From Bugulina stolonifera (lineage: Eukaryota; Bryozoa; Gymnolaemata; Cheilostomatida; Bugulidae), in NCBI GenBank assembly GCA_935421135.1, contig OW285195.1, positions 6,114,701 to 6,178,700 of the forward strand: a DNA stretch of 64,000 bases, in the 5' to 3' direction. Positions within the stretch are counted from its first letter, which is position 1. Each line of letters starts with the position of its first letter. Positions 1-12,600 of the stretch are shown in pieces. The notes below the pieces were generated by a model. That model searched no databases. It had not been told where the DNA came from and saw only the letters and a list, made by a program, of their open reading frames with translations. The position numbers were made by a program, and so were the translations under genes.

Positions 1-2050
1 ACGCATACATATGCCCGCAAGGTCACCGGTTCATGTGTAGTTCCCCTGATAAGGTTATTAAAGTACCAGGTTCAGCTGTCAAGGACAACGCTAACAAGTT
101 ACTGACTATGGACATGCCTCTTTACACACCCTGCCCTAACAAGTACGTTACCTGCCTGTTCATTATAACTCATTAGTAAAATTCTGCCATTGAGTTGATA
201 TATTAGCTAAAGAGGAGACGTTTACCAGTTATGATGAAACTCTTCATATTACTCTGATCTTGGTTCTTAGGCTTTCTTTGCCTGCAACGAAACAGTTCGT
301 TGTACTTGCTAAATCTTGGACAGTTTTTCCATAGATTGAGGTCCATAGCACTTTGGTGGGACCAATCCTGAACGACAAGAAATCGTAGTAGACGACATGT
401 TTATATATTGTCAACATCTTCTATTTAATTAATATAATGTGGACGTTACTCAATTTATTTAAACCTGATTGGTGGGCTATCACTGCTGCATTTCACTCAT
501 GAGATTCATATGATATTTTAGCGACGGCTGCGTAGGACAACTCCGGCATATTTACGTCTGCACTCCTGAGATAGAGAGTCTGGTCGTCAGTCTATTACCG
601 AAGATTCAACCAGCCTCTGCTGTTTGTCCGCTCTTCCTACCTACACATGACGGTCCCATAAAACTACCGGCTAATGGCGTTTGGGTCATGAGGCTACCGT
701 ATCCTTTAATTTATCTTGTTGCCGTCTGTTTCTTCTATGACAGATCGATAAATGATACTTTTATTTTACTGTTGCAGATATCATATATGCTTTTACAAGT
801 ATCTACTCTAGGTTATGTTGTATGTTATGTCGTGTATTATATTAGTTCTTTTTGGGCATAAACTACGAATTTCAGAGTTTAAATCTTGCAAACCCTCCTA
901 TTGGACAGTATTTCAACCATTGATTGCATGGTACACCCCTCATCTGGCTCTAGCTTTACTTTATAAACAGCTGGGAGATTTGCACTTTTAGCCTACTTTA
1001 GACTTAGTTCATGACTAATGAAAATACGGTGTGGGATATACATCTAGGTACAGGTACTAGTGGTTGAATTTTAAATTTAGGCTGTGAATGAAACATGTAT
1101 AGCCTAATTTTTTCAGCCAATAGTAAGCGTTTGACGTAATTAGAACTTTGAAGTTATTGGAGCAGTGCACTACCTCTGCTCCCATACTCAATCTCTGCTA
1201 TTGTTGGTAACCTAATTGATTCCTTAACAACACTATTTCTAGACATTTTTATGTAGATGAACAAGGGCACTACCCTCTGCCTACAGATACAGCCAGTATG
1301 GTTTCATGTAGGCTTCTTAAAGGGACATTCAACTTCAGGAATACTAGCGACCCTCTGTTATAGTAGCCAAATATTTAATATTACACTGTTGTAAATGTAT
1401 GTAGGGATCGCCATGTTATCATAGTAGTCTGCCTTAATTATTATGAGATTACTAGAGGTTTACATTGATACATTGATGATACATGGCATACTTTGCCTTG
1501 TATCCTTTAGGCATGACAACTTGTGATATGGTATAATTATGTTACTCACCATAATAGTGGTGTATGTGTGCAATCAATTTAGTGGAGTTATGCAAGTATT
1601 ATGCAGCACTGTTTTATATTTATGATATAATTTAATATTATAGAATATCAATATACACATACATTGTAAATGAATATAAAAATTATATTAATATATAATA
1701 TATACATGTACATGTATAATGTTACAAAGTACAGAGAAAACAGAAATAAACTTGCATGGGATAAAATAAAGTTTGCATGGACTTTTGTGGTTCAGTTAAT
1801 AGGTAATGTTGATTAGACATAGCAAGTTCTAGTGTATATTCATCCAAAGAATAATGGAAGAAATGGGAGAATGGATGTAATGATGTACATGTACATGTAG
1901 CTGTCGAGGAAGTACTCTAAGCTATATTTATTATGGTTAGAAGTTGCCCTCTCTATACTTATATTATCCTGTGGAAGGAAATTCAAGAGAGAACAACCTT
2001 TCATAAAAAATCGTTCATTAGAGCGTACACCCCATAGAGTTATCTTCCTC
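1..2050. other. AT-rich stretch without a recognised gene
   Basis: No reading frame here resembles a known family and I see no convincing exon chain. The sequence is AT-rich, with a run of TATA-like repeats near 1620-1720. Remnants of old transposons too decayed to recognise by eye are likely. Low information. Confidence 0.5.
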
Positions 2051-2051
2051 G

Positions 2052-2160
2052 ATGGCAAAGGGCTATATACCCCTTTGCTCGATGGTACACTCCAATGAAT
2101 GTATCAAAGGGGTATATACCCCTTTGCAATGTAATATTATATTACACACCCCTTTGCCCA
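2052..2160. repeat. Cluster of short perfect or near-perfect palindromes
   Basis: Positions 2105-2126 form a perfect 22-bp palindrome centred on GGTATATACC. A near-identical copy, with one mismatch in its stem, lies about 50 bp upstream at 2055-2078. A half copy (CCCCTTTGCC) follows at 2151-2160. The repeated CAAAGGGG/CCCCTTTG arms suggest ends of small inverted-repeat elements or a cruciform-prone cluster. No gene is associated. Confidence 0.6.
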
Positions 2161-2737
2161 TGGCGAAACCCACTATTGTGGAGTTGTCTGCTACACAAGG
2201 CTCGCTTCGATCCATCACCAAAAGTCCATCAGTCAATAATGTAATTTAATGGCAGGAGCAGTCAAATAATTGTGATGATTGCGGGGCGCAAAAACTCAGG
2301 AGAGGAGTGCCCATCTCCACGCGATGCGACACGTACAGTAAACGCGCTTTATACGAACTTTTTACACTGTACCAAAAGGGTTGGAATGGGTAGAAGCTAG
2401 AATAAGAGATTGAAACTGTTTTAGTTTAGTTCTGTCGCCACCGAAGAGCTGATAGCAGATAAGGAAGAAGACGTAAGCTGGCACCAAGGGCAAGGAGTAA
2501 GGGGCTTTTTACTTCTTGCTGGAACAAAACTAAGCTCATTGGTTTGGGATTGTCATTGTCATTGTGATGTGATTGATTACATTCATTGTATGTTCATGTA
2601 TGATGTTGTTGATTGTGATTGTCATTTTGATTTCGTGACTTTGATTTTGACTTTCATTTTAAAAGGCAAGGAGTATTTTTCTCTTATTCATTGAGTTAAG
2701 CAAAGAGTGGTATATTGAATATTCAATATGAATTGTA

Positions 2738-2858
2738 GTAAGTGCTAAAAAAAGTCAAAGTGCCAAAAGTCAAAAGTGCCAAGCGGTTAAATTAAAATTA
2801 AAATCAAATGCTATTTGATTTTAATTTTAATTTAACCACTTTTGACTTTAGCACTTAC
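2738..2858. repeat. Fold-back (hairpin) element, MITE-like
   Basis: A perfect 24-bp stem pairs 2785-2808 with 2814-2837 around a 5-base loop. The outer arms also pair imperfectly: GTAAGTGCTAAA at the left end and its complement at 2847-2858, with a partly duplicated GTCAAA block in the left arm. The whole unit is about 120 bp. This shape is typical of a small non-autonomous fold-back transposon. No clear target duplication was found. Confidence 0.6.
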
Positions 2859-2949
2859 TTCAAATAGAAATTAAAATTGGAGTCGTAGTGCAAACCAACC
2901 TCAAATTTCAAAAGCACATTACACAGAAGACTAAAAGCAAATAGAATCC

Positions 2950-3434
2950 TGGGTGTAATAAATTTTAAATAAATAAGCGCTCCATGATGCTCCTAAACGT
3001 GGGCGTCTCTTAGCATATACCAATGTCTGTCGCCCGATATTGGAATACGCAGACACTGTCTGGGATCCTCACCTGAAAAGTACTATTCACAACATTGAAA
3101 TGATAAAGAATCGTGCTGTGAGAGTTATTGCTGGGCTCAAGGGTTGCGAAAGCGTCAGTGAAGCCCGAGCAGAACTAGGGTTACAAACGCTACAAGAAAG
3201 GCGCAGAAACTACAGATTAAACCCCTAACCCGTATCATAAAAGGTGAAGACGTTCACAGTGCATTGTTATTAGCCTTTGATGGAATTATTAATAATCGCA
3301 CTGACATGCCAGTGATATCAAGAGCTGCAGCCCGTGGTGAACACAGATTTATCTCAACCAATTCCAGATGCTACCATCAAAGCTTCTTACCAAGGACTAT
3401 ACGCGAGGTGAGAGGTATTTTGGCTGATGACTAA
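2950..3434 (+). pseudogene. 3' fragment of a LINE (non-LTR retrotransposon) reverse transcriptase
   Basis: The translation holds the C-terminal region common to CR1/jockey-type LINE proteins. There is a RPILEYADTVWDPH block at about 3031-3072, then the helix IHNIEMIKNRAVRVI, LGLQTLQERR, and after a frame change a tail with SALLLAFDGIINNRTD and FLPRTIRE. The first frame stops at 3226-3228; the homologous reading continues from about 3220 in another frame, so at least one frameshift is present. Upstream at 2950-2990 there are stops. The catalytic YxDD part and the endonuclease are missing. This is a 5'-truncated dead copy, the usual fate of LINE insertions. Confidence 0.85.
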
Positions 3435-3885
3435 AAAGTAATGTCTAACAGCGGTAATGCTGAAACACCTTTATGAGGCATTCTATTTACGCCACCGGTG
3501 GTCAAGAGTACCCTACTTCATCAGAGGTAAATCGGTGGTTATTGATGAATTTTTATTTAATGTAATATATTTCGGTGCGATAACGATTACCGTTACTGTA
3601 ATGAATCAATGAAAAGTAAATTAACACTTATTGTTATATGGCTCCTTTTGCAGACCTGATCGAAAAGGTATTTATATAAATACATTTTCAATAGTTAATA
3701 GAAGAAAATTTAAACTGATGTACAATACTATATAATTACAATATAAATATAGACCTATTAAAGGTGGACTGTTTGTACTAAAATTTTGGGGCTATGAGCT
3801 GAATACTTCATTAAAAAGCCTAGCAGCAGCTGGACAAGTTAGCACAATACCAACTGGGATACATGATGTCATCATGGGTCTAAGC
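3435..3885. other. Non-coding spacer with a single copy of a repeat seen again at 40.5 kb
   Basis: No gene is visible. At about 3806-3865 the sequence AAGCCTAGCAGCAGCTGGAC and its surroundings resemble 40551-40745, where the same block carries a 24-bp unit repeated about eight times. Here there is only one unit. The two sites probably belong to one dispersed repeat family that expanded at one locus. Confidence 0.45.
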
Positions 3886-5397
3886 CAGTGGTTCCCAATT
3901 AGGTTAGATTTCCCCCTTTCCTTACCACCATGGCCTCCATTCCCCCCCCCTTCCCCACCTATTCCATCCCAACTTGTTTTCATATATATCATAGCGTCTT
4001 TGATCAGACCAAAGTGAAGATAGTCATTGTCGAACCGACAGACTGCTATGATGATAGATCTTGTTCTACAATCTACATGGTTTCAAATAATCAAATATCA
4101 CAGTTTTATAGTTTTTTTTATGAAAAGTTTGATGTTCAGCACAAAAGTTTATTTACCAAAAACTGAATTTATTTTTAAACTACACACAAATGCTAAAAAG
4201 TACTGTAGATATTATAATGGTCAAACGAACAGCATGAATTTATAAAGTAACTTAGTGTGAGGTGTGACATTTTTTGTTCTTCACAAGTTCATTTATATTT
4301 GGAGTAGTTTTTGATAGGGCACATCTCAGATCAGGTTCAACATCCAGCTTGTTGCGCTGCTTTGTTTTGATGTTAAAGAGCATCGAGAATCCAGCCTCAC
4401 AAAGATAGGTAGACACAAATGGCAGGAGGGTTCGTATTGCGAGCTCTGCGACTTTAGGGTATGATTGATCTATGAGACTCCAGAACACCGAAATCTCTTT
4501 CTCTTCGTACATATCTTTGGCACTTGAGTCATTTTTCAACTCAAGAAACTGATCCTGAAAGGCGTCTGGCAGCTGTTGTACGGAGAACCTGAAAGGGTTT
4601 CTAACCATATCCAGTTCATCATTGCTAACTTCAGGGAAGTAGGTTTCAAATTCCTTTTCTAGTTCTCCAAGGTGAGTGATAATTTCACTCTGGATAGAAC
4701 CGGGGACTTGATCACTGTTGCTTGTCAAAATCATATCCAGCCGTTCAAACATGCTGACATTGTTCACTGCCACCTTTCGCTTTCAGTTTCCCAGCTTATC
4801 TATGAATGCTTTCAAGGAGTCCACAAATTTTATAATGTTCGTATTTCGTCCTTGCATTTGCAAGTTGAGTTTATTTAGCTGACCAAACATATCACTCAAG
4901 TAGGCCAGGCGCATAATCCACTCATCATCATCAAGCCAGCGACAAAACTCCATCTTACCATGCTCCTCGCAGAATGTTTTCAACTCATCTCTCAGCTCAA
5001 AAACTCTGTCAGTGGCATTTCCCTTTGATAACCAACGCACTTTGGTATAATACAGCAAAACCTGGTGGTCTGCATCCATATCTTCACAGAGTTGTTTGAA
5101 GAGCCTGGAATTTGTAGCTCCTCCTTTGATGAAGTTGACAATCAGTATGACCTGGTTCAGTGTGGTGTTCAGTGATACAGAGAGTGTTTTGGAGGCTAAT
5201 GCCTGTCGGTGAATCATACAGTGAACTCCTTTTACCTGCGGTGCTTTTCTCTTTAGAAGGGTCTGAAATCCAAACTTTGAACCAATCATAGCAGGTGCAC
5301 CATCAGTGCAACAAGCACATAAATTTGTCCAGTCAAGGTTAGCTGTTTCAATGAAATCCTCCACTACCTTGAAAACAATGTGGGATCTAAAAACCAC
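3886..5397 (-). pseudogene. hAT transposase remnant (ZBED/SCAND3-like)
   Basis: Two minus-strand stretches, 5397-4783 and 4773-4252, lie in the same frame and are separated by one TGA at 4783-4785, so this is a single gene with a nonsense mutation. The first part has the hAT catalytic-core motifs CTDGAPAMIG, VHCMIHRQALASK and a VRWLSKG block. The second part ends in the hAT dimerisation region with SYLCEAGFSMLFNIKTKQRN-like sequence (the reading here begins STYLCEAGFSML). This matches the ZBED5/SCAND3-like branch of hAT transposases. The N-terminal zinc finger and the first part of the catalytic domain are missing; homology stops at about 5397 beside a hairpin. A CAGTGGTTCCCAA end at 3886-3898 looks like the hAT terminal repeat on the 3' side of the gene. 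The matching other end was not found. Confidence 0.88.
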
Positions 5398-5433
5398 ATT
5401 GTTGGCTTTTAGATCCCAGCCAACAATGTGGTT
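5392..5433. repeat. Perfect 16-bp inverted repeat at the broken end of the hAT gene
   Basis: Positions 5392-5407 pair perfectly with 5418-5433 around a 10-base spacer containing AGATCCC. A third partial copy (AACAATGTGGGATCTAA) lies just before it at about 5374-5390. The hairpin sits exactly where transposase homology is lost, so it may mark the junction of a deletion or another insertion. Confidence 0.6.
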
Positions 5434-5826
5434 AAATCCCAGGCCATATTTTTGTACTCTGAGGTGTGTCTATAGAATTGCCTGTATCTCTATTCCTATT
5501 CATGTAAGCTTCAAGATTCAAAGTGCATTGCATTTCTGACAAAATTCTGTATACGATAGACATAATTCCACAGTTCTTACTTACAGGTGGGTGTGACAAT
5601 TTAAAAAAAATATACTAGAAAATATGAAAAGCTGGTATTTCCACGTTTTCGTTACTAGAGATGTGTAGACAAAACTACTATTACCTATATTTATGTGCAT
5701 GAAAACAGAAAAATTCTAGCACCAATGTATTCCTTGAAATTTTTTATTGGAATGAAATAAACCAATGCTCTTATGTACATGCTTTTCAAATATTTATCAC
5801 CATATGCAAAAATAAACACTTGATTG
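5434..5826. other. Spacer between two transposon remnants
   Basis: No gene or repeat structure recognised. AT-rich sequence between the hAT remnant and the piggyBac remnant. Confidence 0.4.
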
Positions 5827-6499
5827 TCATTGCCAATAGTTTAATCTGGTGTGGTAAAGCTTTGTGCATGGCTCTATGCACAAGCCTGGCATGGTTGGGC
5901 AGTTTCCACACATAGTAGTGCACATTCTTCTTATGTCCTTCTTGTAACAGAGACGGCACCGTTTTCGCATGTAAGCTCCTTTTTTATTACGTGGAACTTC
6001 AACGAGGAAGTATTTCTCGGCTAATCGAGCAAAATTCTCACACTTAGTCATGCCTGTCGGTACTGGCATGTCATCAATTAGTAGACTGCCTATGGGCTCT
6101 TTCTGGAATTTGTAGAATGACAATCTACCGCCATCTTTACCATATAAGGTAGAGGCACTTGTTGAGGTACCGGCTCTTAGCCTGGAGGCTATATAATTAC
6201 CATCAACAGGATTTGGAACTTCTCAGAGGTTGTGTATGTATATCATCAGCAACATCACCACATTCTTGTTGCCTAAACAATGTAGGCAACCCATTTGTGC
6301 TTGGTCTACTATCACCATCACCTTCAATTCCCTCTATTTCTATTTCTTTCCTGAAGCAGCTTGCAAAAAAGCTGGTGGTAGTTCTTCTTCCTCTGAGTCA
6401 GACTCCCCAGATTCAATGTACCTTTCGCTATCATCAAATATGTTGAGTAGATCAGAGGAGTTCAGTAATTTCCTTCTAGAAGACAGTTTGTTTCACTAA
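5827..6499 (-). pseudogene. Internally deleted piggyBac transposase
   Basis: The 3' part (6123-5827) encodes the cysteine-rich C-terminal domain of piggyBac transposases: RCRLCYKKDIRRMC, then MCGNC, PGLCIEPC and a closing YHT, close to the family pattern CxxC...C...C...PLC..PC...YHT. Further upstream on the same strand, about 6455-6328 reads as an acidic segment (SSDLLNIFDDSERYIESGES and DSEEEE) like the N-terminal acidic region of these proteins, and it then meets a stop. The DDD catalytic core, normally several hundred residues, is absent. This fits a non-autonomous deletion derivative. TTAA-flanked ends could not be assigned by eye. Confidence 0.75.
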
Positions 6500-6983
6500 C
6501 AGTCACTGTTGCACACAGTGCAAGTTAATTGGTTGTTGTTCCCAATTGTTGTGTGGATGCACATGTCCCTCAGAATTAATTGAAACTATGGCCTTGACCA
6601 GAGCCTGACCTTGACCATTGTATGCTCATTGGATACCCTACACAATAAGCTTTCATTTGATTGGTCAATCACCATCATAGCGCATTCTAAGCTCTTGAAA
6701 AGCTGTGATAAAATTATGGCACACTTGTGTGCCACAATGGGACTTATCTATGGTGTAACAATGACACATATACATGTATGTGCCATATAGGGATCTAAAA
6801 GCACCTTTCTTCCAGTTCAATGATGCAATTTACCGCACAATGAAAACACAATTCTCTTAGTCATTGTGTTACTAGCCAAATGAATTGCACTGCCCCTGTG
6901 CCATACTAAGGTGTTGCTAGCACTCTCTCTTTGCACCCAAAACCCTGGTATCATCCAATGCAACCCTACCACAAATGCACATT
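6500..6983. other. Spacer without recognised genes
   Basis: No coding or repeat signal that I can support. Confidence 0.4.
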
Positions 6984-7352
6984 TTAAAAATAGCCAGGTT
7001 CCTTAGCACTTCTTAATATCACTAGGCTTTTCAAATCAGCAAGGAACACATCCACAGTTCCACCTTTTAACAGAACTCTTGCATGTAGCTGGTCATAAGC
7101 AGCAAAACTCTTAGCGCATGATGTAGTTAACAATTCTTGTTTTACCTTTGCAAAATCTCCTTTAGAATGATCAGTCAACTGCTTGTAGACGGCAAAGGTG
7201 GACCCTGATGAGAAAAATGGCATAAACATTGAAAGATCGTCCACTTTTTGTAGTCTTGCCACCAGTTCTAATTTATCACACCATTCATTGAAATCTCTAC
7301 TAGTACTGTTTTTCTCATAGCATTTTATCAAATATGGGACCTTCACTGCCAT
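6984..7352 (-). pseudogene. gag-like fragment of an LTR retroelement
   Basis: The 122-residue reading contains the capsid-like pattern seen in many Ty3-type gag proteins: a start with TSRDFNEWCDKLELVARLQ, then a hydrophobic MFMPFFSSGSTFAVYKQL block, FAKVKQELLTTSCAKSFAAY and a VFLADLKSLV stretch. No protease, reverse transcriptase or long terminal repeats were found beside it. It is best read as an orphan gag fragment. Family placement is by pattern only. Confidence 0.6.
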
Positions 7353-10300
7353 TTCTAGAGTTGATGTTTGCCTACTACATGTATATCTTAAACCTTGTAA
7401 TAAATAACTTTCAACGTCTAGAGCTAAAGTAGCTCTATTGACACGCTACTACTATCCCAGTACAAACGCAACTGACATCTAACAAGTCTAACTGCATACG
7501 GCCTGCATCAGCAACTACAATGACATAATAATTGACAACGACGTACATTTCATAAGAGATTGCAGTATCATACAGAGTAACAATACAAACAAACCAATAG
7601 ATTACACAAAAAAATAATAAGCAGAAATAGCAGAAATATGCCCTACACAATGTAACAGTAAAAGTACACAAACCTACATAACTCTACAGGTGTGAAGGTA
7701 CCTTTGAGCTTATACTGGAATACTGAAGTTTGTTGTGTCCTCTAAGCAAATCACATAGTCGAGAAAGAAGACGTTGCAGACAAAGTCCTTTCTTGATTTA
7801 CATATTCCATCTGCGTAGCCATTCTGCTTTAATAGTTTTGTTAATTTTGGTCTTAGTAAGAATTTGAAGTCTCAAATCCCTTAAGGCTGTGGTTCAGCGC
7901 ATTACTTTCCTGAAATCGTTCCTGTTGGACTAGCTTGCTCTTTAGGCTAGGGGGAAGCATACGAGTTTGATGGGACCACGTATGACCTGAAGCCTTTTTT
8001 GTGAAGTGATTTAGGGCTAGGTTATACAGTACTCTTTGGTTATAGGTATAGAATGGAATTTTTTATTGTATATTATGAGATAATTATTATTACTGTTAAT
8101 GTTATTTATTTAAGGTTTTCACTTTGACTCAAAATAATTTTGCAGTAGAGTTAGAGTCTAGGGTGTAATTTAAAATTTAGATAAATTGTAATCCATATAT
8201 GATAAATATATATTGCTAGCATGCCTCTTGTGCTACACAGCTTAACTAGTTGACCTTAATAAGCAATAGTACTTGATTGTTCTCTCTTTCTACATTGTAT
8301 CTGATATCAGCCAAGTCAAGCTATTAGAAGTTTGAATAAAATTTGTTACAATAATGACATGGATTGAATTTTACACGGGTAAAGTTTTTTAAAGGCAGCC
8401 TAGTTGCATGTCATGTTGAAAAAACTAATTTTGTTTTATTGTATTAGGCCTACTCAATCAACATGTTTCTCAATCCTTAGGTTCAACTCAGATTTAGTGT
8501 CTTTAGTTATCATTGATTCTGGTATTATCATCTCACAATAAGTACATGTATATTGCATTTCTGTGTCAATCAAACCTTTGGTTGTTCTCAGATCTGGCTG
8601 TTTGTCGCTTGATTTAAATTTTCACTTTGATGGTCCCTCATCTTCGTCTTCGATGTTAGTGTTGAGTCTTGTTGATTTTTTGGTATTTTTATTGATCTTA
8701 CGATGTGGTGACCTTTTTAACGCTAGTGGTCCCAATGCTGAATAACAGTTGTTCAACTTGTCTGTTTATGAATTGGGTTACATCTAGCTTAACTAGTGTA
8801 GAATGAATTTAAATTGTAATGTAAATTGTAAAGAGCGAGTATTAGCTTGCAAAGTGTCTCAAACATGTGCCAGCACGCCAACACACTGAGGGGTGAATTC
8901 CTATCCTTTAAATATATTAATGTACAATCAAAACTGCATGTTCAACAGATTATGTAATATAATGTAGTACAATACAATATAATATAAATAGCCTAATGAT
9001 GTTATTACATATTAATATATTATATAGTATAATATAAGATATATAAATCTTATAAAATCTTATAATACAAGATAATATATAAGTATACATGTAAGAAAAT
9101 TCAGTATTTCTCATGCATAGCCTATATGAATAAGCTGATTTGAAAGTGGAATCAGGTATCGTCTGTGTGCAGCTGGTAGACTAATAGCATGCAGGAAGGT
9201 AGTCATATCTGAGTGATATATGTGAAATTTGCTTTGTATACTGGCACCGCCCACTGTCAAAGCTTTCTTTTCAGGGTCTCAAGGCTGGCGTAGTTGTTAA
9301 TGCGTGAGTCCAGTTGAATTAATCAAGATGTCAGTATTTGATTATTTTATAATTGCTCTATCTTATTCCCATCCTCATCACCAGATTTTTATACGCAACG
9401 GAATTTACAATTGCTTATTTCAGTAGCTCTGATGATTCTGATGATAACCTCACAAAATTATCAGTAATAAAACGAAAAAATTGTGTAAGAAAGCCGTTTT
9501 TATTTTTTCAACTATCAAAATTCGTTACATGTGTAGCAACTCTTCCCCTTCCTAACTACCACAATATGAAAGCTCACACCCAAATAAGAAATTACAAATA
9601 TATCTGATACCAAAATTGGAATAATAACATATTAACAAACATGTGATAGGTAGAGTATTTTAGGTTCCCTCGATTAGCCTCATGAGGATGCCGTTCTTAT
9701 CGCTATGCCCATTTTGGTTTGGTACTCACTCATTGTCAGATTGTGGATATTCATTTTTCATAGGCATACCGTAAGGGTGCAGCGAGGACCTGCTTGAGGT
9801 CAGAAAAGCGGCCAGTGTGTCATCCAACTTTTTGTCAAAGTGTGATGTGGTAGTTTTTTAAGTTTCAATTTTTAATACAAGTGGGCATCGTAGTCTGCTT
9901 ACTGGTCTGGGGTGACTTCTTAAAGTATCACAGTCATCACCCCTCCCTTTAAGGAAAGTGGGACCAAAGGCTGGATTGCTCAGCGTCAGCTTCCCTATAA
10001 TTGCTTTTAATGCGCTGATGCCTTATGCATGCTCTCTGGAGTATTAAGCTATGCAGCCTTTTAACAGTCAGATGAGAATTGGGTAATGTACAGTAATGTT
10101 ACAGTAATGAGTAATGCCAACGTTTCCTGCACCTCTGGAAGGCTTCAATACTATTGAGAGGTTGTCCCAAAATCTATATCTTCAATGCTAAGTATCTCAG
10201 TCGTGTCAATAAGTTCAGGATCCTCCCAAACATTTCCATAATAAAGGACAAGTTTGTGAAGAATAAATTATTTTTGGAAAAGGTTGTAGCGGTCCACTGG

Positions 10301-10575
10301 CTTGAAGACTTCAAGAGAATGCAGTAGATGTAGTGCTGTTGGACTATTCAAAATCTTTGGTATCCTTTTTACTTTGCTAGTATTATCGCCGGCAGCAAAG
10401 TCTGCCTTTGGAGAAGACGTCGTGTTCGATTATAATAGTGCGACATGGACGCATTGATAGCCATCGAGTAGGGCAGTGCCTAAGAACTGACGCATTCCTT
10501 ACATCTGGAAAATCAGCACAGTAAGACTTCGATTCTTTGCATCATTTTGTGCCCTCTTAAAAGCCGTAACAGATG
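7353..10575. other. 3.2-kb gene-poor stretch
   Basis: Only short chance reading frames. AT-rich repeats occur at about 8930-9090. A segment near 8870-8905 (CACTGAGGGGTGAATTC) resembles 38480-38500, suggesting a shared old repeat. The region may hold intronic or intergenic host DNA; nothing further can be supported. Confidence 0.4.
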
Positions 10576-11168
10576 TCAGTGGCCGTAACAGATGTCAGTG
10601 ACTAATCCGTAAACCTTGAGCAGCAAGTCTTTCTTTATCTCTTTCAGGCATAAGTTGGTCAAACGGACAATGCAACCTAAATCTGTGATGTTTGGGTTTT
10701 TTCTCTTTATCAAAGTTACTACACCAGCATTCATTCTTTTCACTTCCGTACTGTTGCTTACTCTAAATCTATGACGTTTGCCCATGGGAACCCCTCACTT
10801 GCAAACAATAAATTTATTTTATTGAAAATATAGTCAGCTGTGCCTATATTGCTCCCCACTAGCCACACTAAACATGCTTAGTTTGCCTGTCGTTTTACAT
10901 CTGGAATATGAGCCAGAATACCGAGAACTTCGTCCGCTCCATTATCATTAGACTCATCTATTATAAGGGTTAATGGTTGTAGATCTATCTTGTTTACTAT
11001 GTCGACTAGATACAATTCGCTGAAGCAACTTGCCATCTTGGATGCTTCAGTTTCTCCACACGTCATCCTCTTTGCAATTTCACTGTTTTTAAAATTTTCC
11101 TTGCATAGCAGAAAACCATCGAGCATCAAACTACTTGGGGAAAATCCGTGAACTTCAGAGCCTAGCAT
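10576..11168 (-). pseudogene. Second, unrelated hAT transposase remnant
   Basis: Two minus-strand pieces. The upstream one (11168-10878) holds FKNSEIAKRMTCGETEASKM and LQPLTLIIDESNDNG, which matches the first catalytic Asp region of a hAT subgroup (usually ...IDESTD). The downstream one (10785-10576) holds VVTLIKRKNPNITDLGCIVR and TNLCLKEIKKDLL, matching the following conserved block, normally ...KNP.I..LGC.CHL. They are separated by a stop-containing gap of about 90 bp and are in different frames. The key C-H-L residues have become V-R-L, so it is inactive. It is a different hAT lineage from the one at 4-5 kb. Confidence 0.7.
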
Positions 11169-12102
11169 TCTTAGTACAATTGTATGTTTGGTCAGCAGAA
11201 GTCTTTTTCATGCTAAACTTCTGGGTAGGAGCTAGTATATGTGAATGCCATGTAACTGGTGTTTTTCATTACCTCAAAAGTCGTTGATGATCATCCTGCA
11301 TTCTTCATCTAACACTTATCTTGAAATTAGCTTGTTTACAAACACATTTTTTACAGGTCTATTAATTTTGGATACAGTTTTTTAATTATTTGCGTTTGCT
11401 CTAGTTGTCTGATCTCCTAACTTTACGCTCTGGCAGATTCTATATGCATTTCGGGAGATTTGCGGCTCTACTTGTAGATTAGTAGTTGAATCTCCAACAG
11501 AACTAGCTGCAGGTGCGAACAGTGGGATGTTTCCCACCATCTAACTTCTTTTTATTTTTCTATCTGTGGAAACTTGTATCACAGTGCTATCCGAGTTGAA
11601 TCACTGAAATCATGCTTAGACCTTAAGTCACAACGAGCTGGTGCGGTCACATCCACACTTGCACATTCAGATGCCTATTCACGAAAAACAAATTGGTTAT
11701 CCTAAATATAATATCGAAACATGCAGTCAAGTTTTGTGGGGAATATGCTATTTACTTACTTTACATGTATCATTGGTTATCATATTTAGCCTAACTTTAG
11801 TCTACGTATGGTTATATTTATGACCACTAGTCCAATAACTTCTAATGAAGATTTCGTCAGAAAATGCTTCATTAGTACATATTTGGGTGACCAGCCGAGC
11901 CATAAAATTAGCATGGCATTTTTCTTTTTTTGCATATGAGCATATTCAGTATACTAACATCCTGAAACTGAACAAACTTTTTACTTTTTCTGCATTGATT
12001 GTTAGAATGATGCAGTTGTTCTATACTCTATGGATACTTGAAGGGAATTACATCCACTATAAACTTCTCTTTTGTAACCACACTCAGTACATATAACCAC
12101 CT
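11169..12102. other. Spacer without recognised genes
   Basis: Short open frames of hydrophobic AT-rich composition only; no support for a gene. Confidence 0.4.
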
Positions 12103-12540
12103 TAAGGTGCGTACGTTTACTCTACAACAGCACCAGTTCCTGACTTTTTTGCCTTAACTCCAGCAAAGTTGGTGTAGTGTAAACAATAAAAATTGTTGTT
12201 GGGGTTGCAGATGCCTATTGTTGGAGACGGAGTTGGAGCAACCCAATAGTGCCCCATTCCTCTGTCAAGTTGGTGAGTATTGTCCAATCACCAATCATTA
12301 TTGTATTTATTGTTAGCATTGACTTTACAAATCTAGGATTGGCTTTAGATTATAGATGATAAATCCAAAACTTTATATACTATAATCAAAATAGAGCCAT
12401 GCTTTATATTGTTGTGAATGCTGGTGGTTCATTATATTGCATGGTCAACAACTGTGTAGTATAAACACAAAGTGGGAGTTGGCGTTGGGCTGAAAGTTGT
12501 AGCCATAGTTAGAGTTGGTGTAGTGTAAACACAGCTTTAT
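12103..12540. mobile_element. Candidate MITE with diverged inverted ends
   Basis: The left end (about GTACGTTTACTCTACAACAG) and the reverse complement of the right end (about GTGTTTACACTACACCAACT near 12510-12537) are similar, and the phrase TTGGTGTAGTGTAAAC also recurs at about 12168-12184. The layout suggests one or two overlapping miniature inverted-repeat elements. No target duplication could be fixed, so the limits are approximate. Confidence 0.4.
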
Positions 12541-12600
12541 TTGTAGTAGTAGACTCGATACTTTCTTATCTGAAATCAAAGCCAGAGCAGGACAGTGTTT

